A stretch of DNA of 64,000 nucleotides from Frankia umida (GTDB lineage Bacteria > Actinomycetota > Actinomycetes > Frankiales > Frankiaceae), in assembly GCF_023242945.1 (NCBI RefSeq), contig NZ_JALKFT010000024.1, forward strand, positions 17,925 to 81,924, in the 5' to 3' direction. Each line of letters begins with the position of its first letter. Within the stretch, counting starts at the first letter, position 1. This document shows, in pieces, positions 52,530 through 61,173 of this stretch. The notes beneath the pieces are model-generated. The model worked only from the letters and a program-made list of their open reading frames with translations, was not told where the DNA came from and did no database searches. The position numbers were made by a program, and so were the translations under genes.

Positions 52530-53513
52530 GTGAGTGTCAGCGCCATCCACATGCCCGAGCATCCGCACAGCGGCACCCCGACGCAGCCCGGGGCCGATGA
52601 CGAGCAGCCCGGGTCCGCCCCGGGCGTTCCCTACGTCACCATCGTGCTGCCCTGTTACAACGAGCAGGACCATGTGGTGCGCGAGCTGGAACGCATCAGC
52701 GCCGCGATGGACGTCAGCGGATACGCCTACGAGATCCTGGCGATCGACGACAAGTCCACCGACAACACCCTGGCCGTGCTGCGCGAGGCCGCCCCCCGCT
52801 TCCCGCGGATGCGGATCATGGCGTTCCGGCGCAACGGCGGTTCCGGCACCGCCCGGCGGATCGGCACCCAGGATGCCCGGGGGAAGATCGTCGTCTGGAC
52901 CGACGCCGACATGACCTACCCCAACGAGCGCATCCCCGAGTTCGTCCGCCACCTCGACGACAACCTGGACGTCGACCAGGTCGTCGGGGCCCGCCTCACC
53001 GAGGAGGGCACCCACAAGTGGGCGCGGGTGCCGGCGAAGTGGCTGATCCGGATGATCGCGCAGCGGCTGTCCGGGATGAAGATCCCCGACCTGAACTCGG
53101 GGCTGCGGGCCTTCCGCCGTGAGGTCTCGCTGCCGTACCTGCGTCTGCTGCCGCCCGGGTTCAGCTGCGTCACGACGATCACGATGTCGTTCCTGTCCAA
53201 CCAGCACCCGGTCGACTACATCCCGATCGACTACGCCAAGCGGGCCGGGACCTCGAAGTTCCACCCGTTCAAGGACGCACGGCGCTACATCCTGCAGGTC
53301 CTGCGAATGGTGATGTACTTCGACCCGCTCAAGGTACTGATGCCGCTGGCCCTGTGGATCATGGGGTTGGGCTTCATCAAGCTGGTCGTGGACCTGGTCC
53401 GCTACGACTTCCACGTCGCGACCTCCACCCTGCTCGCGATCCTGGTCGGCTTCCAGATCGTGGTCCTGGCGCTCATCGGGGACCTGGTGGCCAGGTCCCG
53501 CAGCGGTACCTGA
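52530..53513 (+). CDS. GT2 polyprenyl-phosphate sugar synthase-like glycosyltransferase
   Basis: 327 aa. GT-A core: VTIVLPCYNEQDHV, LAIDDKSTDNTLAV, NGGSGTARRIG and VVWTDADMTYP (metal-binding DxD). The acceptor segment is IPDLNSGLRAFRREVSLPYL, then FPSFLSN-like FLSNQHPVDYIPIDYAKRAG. Two C-terminal hydrophobic helices (about 265-285, 295-317) anchor it. This is the DPM1/GtrB-like plan that loads a sugar onto polyprenyl phosphate, the donor needed by the GT-C-type membrane proteins in this window. GTG start with GGGAG 11 nt upstream. Confidence 0.88.
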   Translation: MSVSAIHMPEHPHSGTPTQPGADDEQPGSAPGVPYVTIVLPCYNEQDHVVRELERISAAMDVSGYAYEILAIDDKSTDNTLAVLREAAPRFPRMRIMAFRRNGGSGTARRIGTQDARGKIVVWTDADMTYPNERIPEFVRHLDDNLDVDQVVGARLTEEGTHKWARVPAKWLIRMIAQRLSGMKIPDLNSGLRAFRREVSLPYLRLLPPGFSCVTTITMSFLSNQHPVDYIPIDYAKRAGTSKFHPFKDARRYILQVLRMVMYFDPLKVLMPLALWIMGLGFIKLVVDLVRYDFHVATSTLLAILVGFQIVVLALIGDLVARSRSGT

Positions 53514-53517
53514 GCGG

Positions 53518-54756
53518 ATGCGGATCGCCCTGATCGGCCCGACGCATCCCTACAAGGGGGGCATCGCCCAGCACACCACCGAGCTCGCCCACCGGCTGGC
53601 CGAACGCGGCCACGAGGTGGTCATCGAGTCCTGGTCCGAGCAGTATCCGGCCCGGCTGTACCCCGGTCAGGCCCGGGTGAGCGAACCCGAGATGGAGCCG
53701 TTCGGGGCGACGAGCTACCCGCTGTCCTGGCGCCGGCCGGACGGCTGGCTGCGGCTGGGCCGCCGGCTGCGCCGCACCGTGGACGCGGTCGTGCTGGTCG
53801 TCGTCACGCCGGTACAGGCCCCCGCCTACCTCGCCATCCTCGCCGGCCTGCGCGGGGTCGGTGGCAGGCGCGGGCGCGTTCGGCGGGGGAGCCGAGTGGC
53901 GGCCGGGACGCCCACGGTGCTGGCGAGGCCCACGGTGCTGGCGAGGCCCACGGTGCTGGCGTTGTGCCACAACGTGCTGCCGCACGAGCGGAGTCGGATC
54001 GACGTGCCACTGGTGCGCGCCGTGCTCCGCCGGGCCTCGGCTGTCCTGGTGCACACCCCGGCGCAGGCCGAGCTCGCCGCCGAACTCGCCGACGTCCCGG
54101 TGGTGACCGCCGAGATGGCCCCGCATCTGTGGTCCTCGCCGACCCGCCGCCGTCCGGCGGACGCCGTCCTCGAGCCGGATGGCGGGGGCGGCGAGACATC
54201 CCGGCGGTTGTTGTTCTTCGGGCTGGTGCGGCCGTACAAGGGGCTCGACGTGCTGCTGCGGGCGCTCGCGGCCGGGCCCCGCGATGTGCGGTTGACCGTG
54301 GCCGGGGAGTTCTGGGGGGATGTGGCGGCCACCGAGAGCCTGATCGGCGAGCTGGGTCTGACCGACCGGGTGGATCTGCGGGCCGGCTATGTCGACGCCG
54401 CGGACGTCCCGGCGCTGTTCGCCGCCGCCGACGCGCTGGTGCTGCCGTATCGGGCGGGTACCGCGTCCCAGAACGTCGATCTCGCCCGGCTGCACGGGCT
54501 GCCGGTCATCGCGACCACGGTGGGGACGCTCGCGAGCTCCGTCCGCGACGGGGTGGACGGCCTGCTCGTCCCGCCGGACGACACCGAGGCGCTCGCCGAG
54601 GCACTACGCCGGCTCTACGCGCCAGGTGTGCTCGCTGACCTGCGCGCCAAGGTCGTACCGCCGGACGTGCCGGCCGCCTGGGACCGGTACCTGGACGTGA
54701 CGCTCGCCGCCCTCGCCGGCGAAACCGAACATCGTGATGGAAAGGTGGACCGGTGA
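53518..54756 (+). CDS. Glycosyltransferase family 4
   Basis: 412 aa, ATG 4 bp after the previous stop. RIALIGPTHPYKGGIAQHTTELAHRL starts the GT-B acceptor domain; LCHNVLPHE, LLFFGLVRPYKGLDVLLRAL (donor loop), FAAADALVLPYRAGTASQN and VIATTVGTLASSV follow. The usual EX7E is degenerate (PYRAGTASQN region), which is seen in some bacterial GT4s. A TVLARP repeat sits in the linker before LCHN. It is co-translated with the next gene (4-bp overlap). Confidence 0.88.
   Translation: MRIALIGPTHPYKGGIAQHTTELAHRLAERGHEVVIESWSEQYPARLYPGQARVSEPEMEPFGATSYPLSWRRPDGWLRLGRRLRRTVDAVVLVVVTPVQAPAYLAILAGLRGVGGRRGRVRRGSRVAAGTPTVLARPTVLARPTVLALCHNVLPHERSRIDVPLVRAVLRRASAVLVHTPAQAELAAELADVPVVTAEMAPHLWSSPTRRRPADAVLEPDGGGGETSRRLLFFGLVRPYKGLDVLLRALAAGPRDVRLTVAGEFWGDVAATESLIGELGLTDRVDLRAGYVDAADVPALFAAADALVLPYRAGTASQNVDLARLHGLPVIATTVGTLASSVRDGVDGLLVPPDDTEALAEALRRLYAPGVLADLRAKVVPPDVPAAWDRYLDVTLAALAGETEHRDGKVDR
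53911..53964. repeat. 18-bp tandem repeat, three copies, in frame
   Basis: CCCACGGTGCTGGCGAGG twice and a third copy ending in GTTG instead of GAGG, coding PTVLAR-PTVLAR-PTVLAL within the glycosyltransferase. It inserts extra residues into a predicted strand/loop, unlike the other tracts, which lie in disordered tails. Confidence 0.85.
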
Positions 54757-55466
54757 GTCCCGTACGAGACGACGCCCTCGCCTATGTGGGCCATCAGGTC
54801 CACGTGATGCGCCGGCGTGAGGTGGGCACGCTGCTGTCCTGGGCGGGTGAGCTCGCCGGGCGCACCGTGCTGGACGTGGCCGGCGGTGACGGTTACTGGG
54901 CCGGGCAGGCCGTCCGGCGTGGCGCCCGCGCGGTCTGCCTGGACCTGGCCCGGCACAAGCTGGAGTTCGGCCGGCGCCTGCGCGGGCACCCCGGGCTGGT
55001 CGAGGGGGACGCGCTCGCACTGCCGTTCGCGGACGCCACCTTCGACGTGATCATGTCGGTGTGCGCCATCGAGCACTTCGACGACGGCCCGGCCGCCCTC
55101 GCCGAGATGTCCCGGGTGCTGCGCCCCGGCGGCGACCTGGTGATGTCGGCGGACGCGCTGACCGGCTCGGCGCGGTGGCCGGAGCTGCTCGAACGGCACC
55201 GGGCCCGCTACCACGTCAAGCACCTCTACCCGGGCAGGGTCCTGCGCGGCCTGCTCGACGACGCGGGGATGGACGTCGTCCGCCAGACGTACATGTTCCG
55301 CGGCGAGCGGGCCCAGCGGCTCTACCTGACGCTGTCCGCCCGAGGTGGACGGGCCGGGTGGAACGCGGCGGCGGTGCTCTCCCCGGCCATCGCGCTGGCC
55401 GACCGGCGGACACCCGACGACGCGGGCAGCGTGGTGCTCACCCACGCCCGCAAGCGCGCGAGCTGA
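54753..55466 (+). CDS. Class I SAM-dependent methyltransferase
   Basis: 237 aa. TVLDVAGGDGYWAGQAVRRGA is the SAM-binding loop; CLDLARHKLEFGRRL, EGDALALPFADATFDVIMSV and HFDDGPAALAEMSRVLRPGG are the standard motifs II-IV (Methyltransf_11/25). GTG overlaps the upstream stop by 4 bp. In this glycan run it may methylate a sugar or the lipid carrier, but small-molecule substrates cannot be excluded. Confidence 0.9.
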   Translation: MSPVRDDALAYVGHQVHVMRRREVGTLLSWAGELAGRTVLDVAGGDGYWAGQAVRRGARAVCLDLARHKLEFGRRLRGHPGLVEGDALALPFADATFDVIMSVCAIEHFDDGPAALAEMSRVLRPGGDLVMSADALTGSARWPELLERHRARYHVKHLYPGRVLRGLLDDAGMDVVRQTYMFRGERAQRLYLTLSARGGRAGWNAAAVLSPAIALADRRTPDDAGSVVLTHARKRAS

Positions 55467-55471
55467 CGTCC

Positions 55472-55810
55472 ATGGCAGCCCGACGCACCGACAACCCGTC
55501 CCCGTCCCCGTCCGGCGAGGGCCCGCGGCGCACACCGCCGAACCCGCCCGCCGGGCCGCGGCGCACACCACCGAGCCGGAAACGTTCCGCCGTCCCGCTG
55601 CCACCGCGCACCGGTCCGCCACCGCCGTCGTCCTCGCGGGTGGCGCAGCGGGTCCTGGCCGTCTTCATGACGGTGCTGGTGTTCGGTCTGGTCGTGTTCG
55701 GCATGGGCGCCGCCACCGCGACGTTCGGTGAGCGCTGGTGGGGCTACGCGATCGGCGGACTGTTCTGCGTGCTGATGGTGATCGGCGCGGTGCGCGGCGG
55801 TCGGAAGTAG
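55472..55810 (+). CDS. Small membrane protein, function unknown
   Basis: 112 aa, ATG 5 bp after the methyltransferase stop. The N-terminal 55 residues are Pro/Arg-rich and disordered. Two helices follow (about 58-80 and 89-106: VLAVFMTVLVFGLVVFGMG, WWGYAIGGLFCVLMVIGAV) and an RGGRK end. No family recognised; the operon position suggests a helper of envelope synthesis. Confidence 0.6.
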   Translation: MAARRTDNPSPSPSGEGPRRTPPNPPAGPRRTPPSRKRSAVPLPPRTGPPPPSSSRVAQRVLAVFMTVLVFGLVVFGMGAATATFGERWWGYAIGGLFCVLMVIGAVRGGRK

Positions 55811-55908
55811 CGCGGCGGTCGGAAGTGGCGCGGCGGATGGTCGCGACGGTGGGTAGTCGCAGGGGGGTCGTCCCGACAGGGCGACCGGACGCGGGCAGAC
55901 TGTGAACC

Positions 55909-57210
55909 GTGCGTGTGGGCTTTGTGGTCGAGCAACTGCTCGCTCCCGTGCCGGGAGGAACCGGGCGGTACAGCGCTGAGCTCGCCGCCGCGCTCGCCCG
56001 GACGGCGCAGCCCCCGGACGTGGTGGCCGGCTGGTGCGCGGCGCACCGGGGGTTCGACGCCGCGGCGCTACCCGGGGTGCTCGGGCCGATGCGGTTGCCG
56101 CTGCCCAGGCGGGCGCTGGCCGCGACCTGGTCCCGTGGTGTGGGTCCTGCGCCCCGCGGGGTGGACGTCCTGCACGCGCCGACGCTGCTGCTCCCGCCTG
56201 CGGGTGGCACCAGCGGTCAGGCCGTCCGGCTGGCCGCCGAGCGGATGCGCGGTGAGCCCGCCGGTGGCGGGCCCGGCGCGGAGCCGAGCGCGGCGGCACG
56301 GCGGATTCGGCGGTCACTGCTGGGGACGCTGGCGGACTCCCTCGAGCGGGCCTGGCCCCGGCCCCGGCTGGTCGTCACGATCCACGACGCGGTGCCCTGG
56401 ACCCATCCTGAGACGTTGACCGCACACGGCGCGCGCTGGCACCGGCAGATGGGCGAGCGGGCGGCGCGGCTGGCCGACGCGGTGGTCGTGCCGACCCTGG
56501 CCGTGGCCGCGGAGATCTCCCGGCACCTGCCGCTGGACCCGCAGCGCCTGCACGTGATCGGGGAGGGCGTCACCGAGGCGGTCGTGCGGGTCCCGGCGGA
56601 TGCGGAGGCCCGGGCGATGCGGCTGGGCCTGCCGCCGGCCGGCGGGTACCTGCTGACCCTGGCCACCTGCGAGCCGCGCAAGGGACTCGACACCGCGCTC
56701 GCCGCCCTGTGCCATCCCGATGATCCCGGTCTGCCGCTGGTGCATGTCGGGGCGCCCGGCTGGGGCGGGCTGGACGTGCGCTCCGAGGCGGCGCGGCTCG
56801 GCCTTGCTGGCGACCGGGTCCGCACTCTCGGGCGGATCAGTGACGAGGATCTCGCGGTGGTCCTGTCGCGGGCCGGAGCACTGCTCGCACCGAGCCGCTC
56901 GGAGGGATTCGGCCTGCCCGTGGTGGAGGCGATGGCGCACGGCGTGCCGGTGATCGTCTCCGCCGCGCCGGCGCTGGTCGAGGTGGCCGGCCCGGCCGCG
57001 CTGGTGACCGGGATCGGCGACGTCGCGGCCCTGGCCGCCGCGGTGCGCCGGCTCGTCGGCGACCCGGCGCTGCGGGCCCGGCTGTCGAGCACCGGGCAGG
57101 CCCGAGCCCAGATGTTTACCTGGAATGCGGCAGCGCGGGAAACGTGGGCGCTCTACGGTCGAGTCTGCGGTTCACCTGCCGTGTCCGTCGCCGACGACGG
57201 GCCGGCGTAG
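55909..57210 (+). CDS. Glycosyltransferase family 4
   Basis: 433 aa, GTG start. VGFVVEQLLAPVPGGTGRYSAELAAAL opens the acceptor domain; VVTIHDAVPWTHPETLTAHG, VVPTLAVAAEISRHL, LTLATCEPRKGLDTALAAL and PSRSEGFGLPVVEAMAHGVPV (EX7E) follow. Typical of mannosyl-/rhamnosyltransferases using nucleotide sugars. It is the first of two adjacent GT4 genes of similar plan (next at 57293), likely an old duplication. Confidence 0.92.
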   Translation: MRVGFVVEQLLAPVPGGTGRYSAELAAALARTAQPPDVVAGWCAAHRGFDAAALPGVLGPMRLPLPRRALAATWSRGVGPAPRGVDVLHAPTLLLPPAGGTSGQAVRLAAERMRGEPAGGGPGAEPSAAARRIRRSLLGTLADSLERAWPRPRLVVTIHDAVPWTHPETLTAHGARWHRQMGERAARLADAVVVPTLAVAAEISRHLPLDPQRLHVIGEGVTEAVVRVPADAEARAMRLGLPPAGGYLLTLATCEPRKGLDTALAALCHPDDPGLPLVHVGAPGWGGLDVRSEAARLGLAGDRVRTLGRISDEDLAVVLSRAGALLAPSRSEGFGLPVVEAMAHGVPVIVSAAPALVEVAGPAALVTGIGDVAALAAAVRRLVGDPALRARLSSTGQARAQMFTWNAAARETWALYGRVCGSPAVSVADDGPA

Positions 57211-57292
57211 TGTTGCCCCCGTTGAGTAGCAAGCGGTCACCGTGAAGCGATCCGCCGCCCCTACCAGGGTGGCGCGTCAGGGAAGGAGCGCC

Positions 57293-58423
57293 GTGGGACC
57301 CCGGGTGCTCGTCGACGCGACTTCGGTCCCGGCAGACCGTGGTGGCGTGGGGCGTTATGTCGACGGGCTGGTCGCGGCGCTGGGCGCGGCCGGTGCGGAC
57401 ATGGCGCTGGTCTGCCAGCGGTCGGATGAGGAACGGTACAGCCGGATGGCGCCTCATGCCACCGTTCTGTCCGGGCCAGCGGCCATCGCCCACCGGCCAG
57501 CGCGGCTGGCGTGGGAACAGACCGGCCTGCCACTGGTGGCGGAACAGGTCGGCGCCGCCGTCATCCACTCGCCGCACTACACCATGCCGCTGCGGGCACA
57601 CCAGCCGGTGTGCGTGACGATCCACGACGTCACGTTCTTCACCGAGCCGGATATGCACACCGCGGTGAAGGGCACGTTCTTCCGCTCCGCGATGCGTACC
57701 GCGGTGCGTCGCGCGGGCCGGATCATCGTGCCGTCGAAGGCGACCCGGGACGAGCTCGTCCGGGTGCTCGACGCCGAGTCGACGACCACCGACGTCGCCT
57801 ACCACGGCGTCGACACGTCGACCTTCCACCCGCCGACCGAGGAGGACCGGCTGCGGGTGCGCCGCCGCCTCGGCCTCGGGGACTCCCGCTACGTGGCGTT
57901 CCTCGGCATGCTCGAGCCGCGCAAGAACGTCCCGAACCTGATCCGTGGCTGGGCCGAGGCGGTGCACTGGCGGGACGAACCACCCGCGCTCGTGCTCGCC
58001 GGCGGCTCCGGCTGGGACGACGACGTCGATGCCGCCGTCGCCTCCGTGCCAAGCCACCTGCGCGTGATCCGCCCCGGCTACCTGCGCTTCTCCGACCTAC
58101 CGGGCTACCTCGGTGGGGCGACGCTGGTCGCCTACCCCTCCCACGGCGAGGGCTTCGGCCTGCCCGTGCTCGAGGCGATGGCGTGCGGCTCCCCGGTGCT
58201 GACCACGCCGCGGCTGTCCCTGCCGGAGGTCGGCGGCGACGCGGTCGCCTACACCCAGCCGGACCCGGACTCCATCGCCCGGGAGATGGGCGCCCTGCTC
58301 GACGACGCCGAGCGTCGTGGCGTGCTCGGCCGGGCCGGCCTCGCCCGGTCCCGGGAGTTCACCTGGGCGGCCAGCGCCGAGGCACACCTGGCCAGCTACG
58401 CCCGGGCCGTCGCCGAACGCTGA
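57293..58423 (+). CDS. Glycosyltransferase family 4
   Basis: 376 aa from the GTG at 57293, chosen because AAGGAG lies 6 nt upstream; a GTG at 57242 would add 17 residues. VLVDATSVPADRGGVGRYVDGLVAAL, VHSPHYTMP-like IHSPHYTMPLRAH, VTIHDVTFFTEP, LGMLEPRKNVPNLIRGW and PSHGEGFGLPVLEAMACGSPVL (EX7E) are clear. Related to the gene at 34072 as well. Probably adds a mannose or rhamnose residue. Confidence 0.93.
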   Translation: MGPRVLVDATSVPADRGGVGRYVDGLVAALGAAGADMALVCQRSDEERYSRMAPHATVLSGPAAIAHRPARLAWEQTGLPLVAEQVGAAVIHSPHYTMPLRAHQPVCVTIHDVTFFTEPDMHTAVKGTFFRSAMRTAVRRAGRIIVPSKATRDELVRVLDAESTTTDVAYHGVDTSTFHPPTEEDRLRVRRRLGLGDSRYVAFLGMLEPRKNVPNLIRGWAEAVHWRDEPPALVLAGGSGWDDDVDAAVASVPSHLRVIRPGYLRFSDLPGYLGGATLVAYPSHGEGFGLPVLEAMACGSPVLTTPRLSLPEVGGDAVAYTQPDPDSIAREMGALLDDAERRGVLGRAGLARSREFTWAASAEAHLASYARAVAER

Positions 58424-58630
58424 GGCTGGTCGCGCTCGGGGGTGTCGGCGGGAAACCGCCACCCCCGGCGCAGGGGAGGTCACAAAGGCCGCGCTACGGT
58501 CTTTGTGGCGTACCCGTCGCCCGGCATCCTGGCCGCTGGCGGCGCCCTCGGGCCGCGTGAGGACCGCGACGGCTCGGCCGCGGGCGTAGGGCGCCGGTCA
58601 GGCGGGTCGGTGAGACGGGCGGGCGTGCGC

Positions 58631-59608
58631 ATGGATGTGGGGCCGGAGATCCGGGTCGTGGTCGTGACCTACCACTCCGGGGAGATCATCGGGCCGTTCC
58701 TCGACACCCTGGAGAAGGCCACCAGCCGGCCCGTCGAGGTCGTCATCGTCGACAACTCCCCCCAGCTGGACGCGGGCACCCGTGCCGCCGGCGACCGTGA
58801 GCGCGTCGAACTGGTGCGGCCCGGGCGCAACCTCGGGTACGGCAGTGCGATCAACCGTGGTGCCCGGGGGGCTCCGGGGCCGTGGCTGGTCATCTCCAAC
58901 GCGGACATCGCGTTCTCGCCGGGCGCCCTCGACGAACTGATCGCCGCCGCCGAGCGGTGGCCCCGCGGCGGGGCGTTCGGCCCCGGCATCACCAACCCCG
59001 ACGGGGCGCTCTACCCGTCCGCCCGTAACCTGCCCTCACTGGGCCGCGGCATCGGCCACGCGCTGCTCGGCTGGTGCTGGCCGACGAACCCCTGGACGGT
59101 CTCCTACCGCCGGGAGCGGGGCGCCCCCCGGGAGATGACCGCCGGCTGGCTGTCCGGCTCCTGCCAGCTGCTGCGCCGCGAGGCGTTCGAGGCCGTCCGG
59201 GGCTTCGACGAGTCCTACTTCATGTTCATGGAGGACGTCGACCTCGGGCAGCGCCTCGGGACGGCCGCCTGGGAGTCGGTGTACGTGCCGTCCGCCGTGG
59301 TGGAGCACCTGGGCGGGCACTCGACGAAACGGTCGTCCCGGCGGATGGTGCTGGCCCATCACCGCAGCATGTTCCGCTACCTCTCCCGGCAGTACCCCGG
59401 CCCGGCCAGGGCCCCGCTGCGGCTGCTGCTCGGAGTGGGGCTGGGCCTGCGCCTGCTGCTGGTGCTCGCCTTCGCCAAGGACAGCGCCGGCGCCCGGGCC
59501 ACCCGCTCCGCCGGCCTGCTTCCCTCCAGCGGCCCCACCGCCGGCTCTACCGACCGTCCCGCCGTCGGTCCCGCCGACCAGCCCGCCGCTGGCTCCGCCG
59601 GCCGCTGA
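58631..59608 (+). CDS. wbbL: GT2 rhamnosyltransferase-like protein (WbbL type)
   Basis: 325 aa from the ATG at 58631. RVVVVTYHSGEIIGPFLDTLEK, VVIVDNSPQLD, VRPGRNLGYGSAINRGA and VISNADIAFSPGAL form the GT-A core; WLSGSCQLLRREAFEAVRGFDE and FMEDVDLGQRLG are the acceptor/catalytic part. In mycobacteria WbbL1 adds rhamnose to the GlcNAc-P-P-polyprenol linker and is encoded next to rmlD and manB; here manB follows directly. The C-terminal 60 residues are a disordered Pro/Ala tail. The assignment to linker rhamnosyltransferase is by context. Confidence 0.88.
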   Translation: MDVGPEIRVVVVTYHSGEIIGPFLDTLEKATSRPVEVVIVDNSPQLDAGTRAAGDRERVELVRPGRNLGYGSAINRGARGAPGPWLVISNADIAFSPGALDELIAAAERWPRGGAFGPGITNPDGALYPSARNLPSLGRGIGHALLGWCWPTNPWTVSYRRERGAPREMTAGWLSGSCQLLRREAFEAVRGFDESYFMFMEDVDLGQRLGTAAWESVYVPSAVVEHLGGHSTKRSSRRMVLAHHRSMFRYLSRQYPGPARAPLRLLLGVGLGLRLLLVLAFAKDSAGARATRSAGLLPSSGPTAGSTDRPAVGPADQPAAGSAGR

Positions 59609-59894
59609 TCCCGCCGGCCGCTGGTCCCGCCGCTCGCGACACACCCGGTCCGGGGGCTTCTGGTCGAGCGTGAGGTTCGCGTCACGGCGAATGCGGGTTG
59701 TGCAGCGTATGTCATGGTCTGCGCGGATCTCATGTGAAACCGGGCGGATCATGATGTATCGGTGTTGAACGCCCTGACATGTGGACACCGAAGATATACG
59801 AAAAGCACTGTCAAGATTACCGTGAGCTGTCGGTCGGGTGCGCGCTTCCGGCTCCCTTTATGGGCTACCCCCGTGTTCTGCGACACTGCGCTGC
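59609..59894. promoter_or_regulatory. manB upstream region, richer in A+T
   Basis: 286 bp with no gene, less G+C-rich than the surroundings (for example around 59795-59825). It probably holds the manB promoter, but no convincing -35/-10 pair could be fixed. No Shine-Dalgarno is seen directly before the ATG at 59895, so the mRNA may be leaderless or start close to it. Confidence 0.4.
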
Positions 59895-60968
59895 ATGGAC
59901 GCAGTGATGCTTGTCGGCGGTCAGGGGACCCGTCTACGCCCACTCACGATGTCGGCTCCCAAGCCGATGTTGCCGGTGGCGGGGGTGCCGGTCACCGCGC
60001 ACATGCTGGCCCGTGCGCGTGACGCGGGAATCGACCGGGTCGTGCTGGCCACCTCCTATCGCGCGGAGGTGTTCGAGCAGTACTTCGGCGACGGATCGGC
60101 CCACGGCCTGCGGCTTGAGTACGTCACCGAGACCGAGCCGATGGGCACGGGCGGCGCGATCCGCAACGTCGCCGAACGGCTGCGCGGCGACCCGGACGAG
60201 CCCGTCGTGATCTTCAACGGCGACATCCTGTCCGGTCTGGACATCACGGCGCTGGTCAGCCGGCACACCGAGACGGACGCGGCGGTCACCCTGCACCTGA
60301 CCAAGGTCGTCGACCCGCGAGCCTTCGGTGTCGTGCCGACGGACGACGCCGGACGGGTGACCGCCTTCCTGGAGAAGACACCCGACCCGCCCACCAATCT
60401 GATCAACGCCGGATGCTACGTGTTCCGCCGGTCGGTGATCGACGCGATCCCGGTCGGTCGACCCGTCTCGGTCGAACGCGAGACCTTCCCCGGCCTGCTG
60501 GCCGCCGGCACCCCGGTGTTCGGCTACCCGGACAGCACCTACTGGCTGGATCTGGGCACCCCCGCCGCGTTCGTCCAGGGCAGCCGCGACCTGGTCACCG
60601 GCCGGATGGTCTCCTCGGCGCTGCCCGGCCCGATCGGCGACTGCCTCGTCCTCGAGGGCGCGGTCGTCGCACCCGACGCCAAGATCAGCGGCGGTGCCAC
60701 CGTGGGCGCGGGTGCCCGGGTGGGTGCCGGCGCCGCGGTCGACGGCGCGGTGCTGTTCGACGGGGCCGTCATCGAGGCGGGCGCCTCGGTCCGCGACAGC
60801 GTCATCGGCCGCGCCGCCGTCGTCGGCGCCGGTGTGGTGCTTGACGGTGTGGTCGTGGGCGACGGTGCCGTCGTCGAGGCGGGCAACGAACTGCGCGCCG
60901 GCGCCCGCGTGTTCCCCGGCGCGCGACTCGCCGCCGGAGCCGTCCGGTTCAGCTCGGACCGCACCTGA
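59895..60968 (+). CDS. manB: Mannose-1-phosphate guanylyltransferase (GDP-mannose pyrophosphorylase)
   Basis: 357 aa from the ATG at 59895. AVMLVGGQGTRLRPLTMSAPKPML is the nucleotidyltransferase motif; NGDILSGLDITAL (metal Asp), VTAFLEKTPDPP, NAGCYVF and YWLDLGTPAAFVQG are diagnostic. The C-terminal ~100 residues are a left-handed beta-helix (GGATVGAGARVGAGAAV). It makes GDP-mannose for mannan, lipomannan-like glycolipids or the GT4 enzymes upstream. Orthologous position to mycobacterial manB next to wbbL. An upstream start at 59838 is open but has no family sequence. Confidence 0.93.
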   Translation: MDAVMLVGGQGTRLRPLTMSAPKPMLPVAGVPVTAHMLARARDAGIDRVVLATSYRAEVFEQYFGDGSAHGLRLEYVTETEPMGTGGAIRNVAERLRGDPDEPVVIFNGDILSGLDITALVSRHTETDAAVTLHLTKVVDPRAFGVVPTDDAGRVTAFLEKTPDPPTNLINAGCYVFRRSVIDAIPVGRPVSVERETFPGLLAAGTPVFGYPDSTYWLDLGTPAAFVQGSRDLVTGRMVSSALPGPIGDCLVLEGAVVAPDAKISGGATVGAGARVGAGAAVDGAVLFDGAVIEAGASVRDSVIGRAAVVGAGVVLDGVVVGDGAVVEAGNELRAGARVFPGARLAAGAVRFSSDRT

Positions 60969-61173
60969 CGCACCAAGCCGACCCGACCACCTGACCCACC
61001 GAGCCGACCTGACCCAGCGGACCGACCTGACCACCTGACTGCCTGGCCCGCCTGGCCTGCCGACGCCTGTGGGCGTGGTCCGGATGTTGTCCAAAGCGCC
61101 TGCTGGCACGCAGAACACGGACACCGGCCGGTGAATGCGGCGATTTCCGCGCTGTGACGAGGACAATCGGCCC

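Noticed and set aside
59749..59943. Possible small gene on the minus strand upstream of manB
   Set aside because: 64 codons without a ribosome-binding site or recognisable protein pattern, overlapping the manB start.
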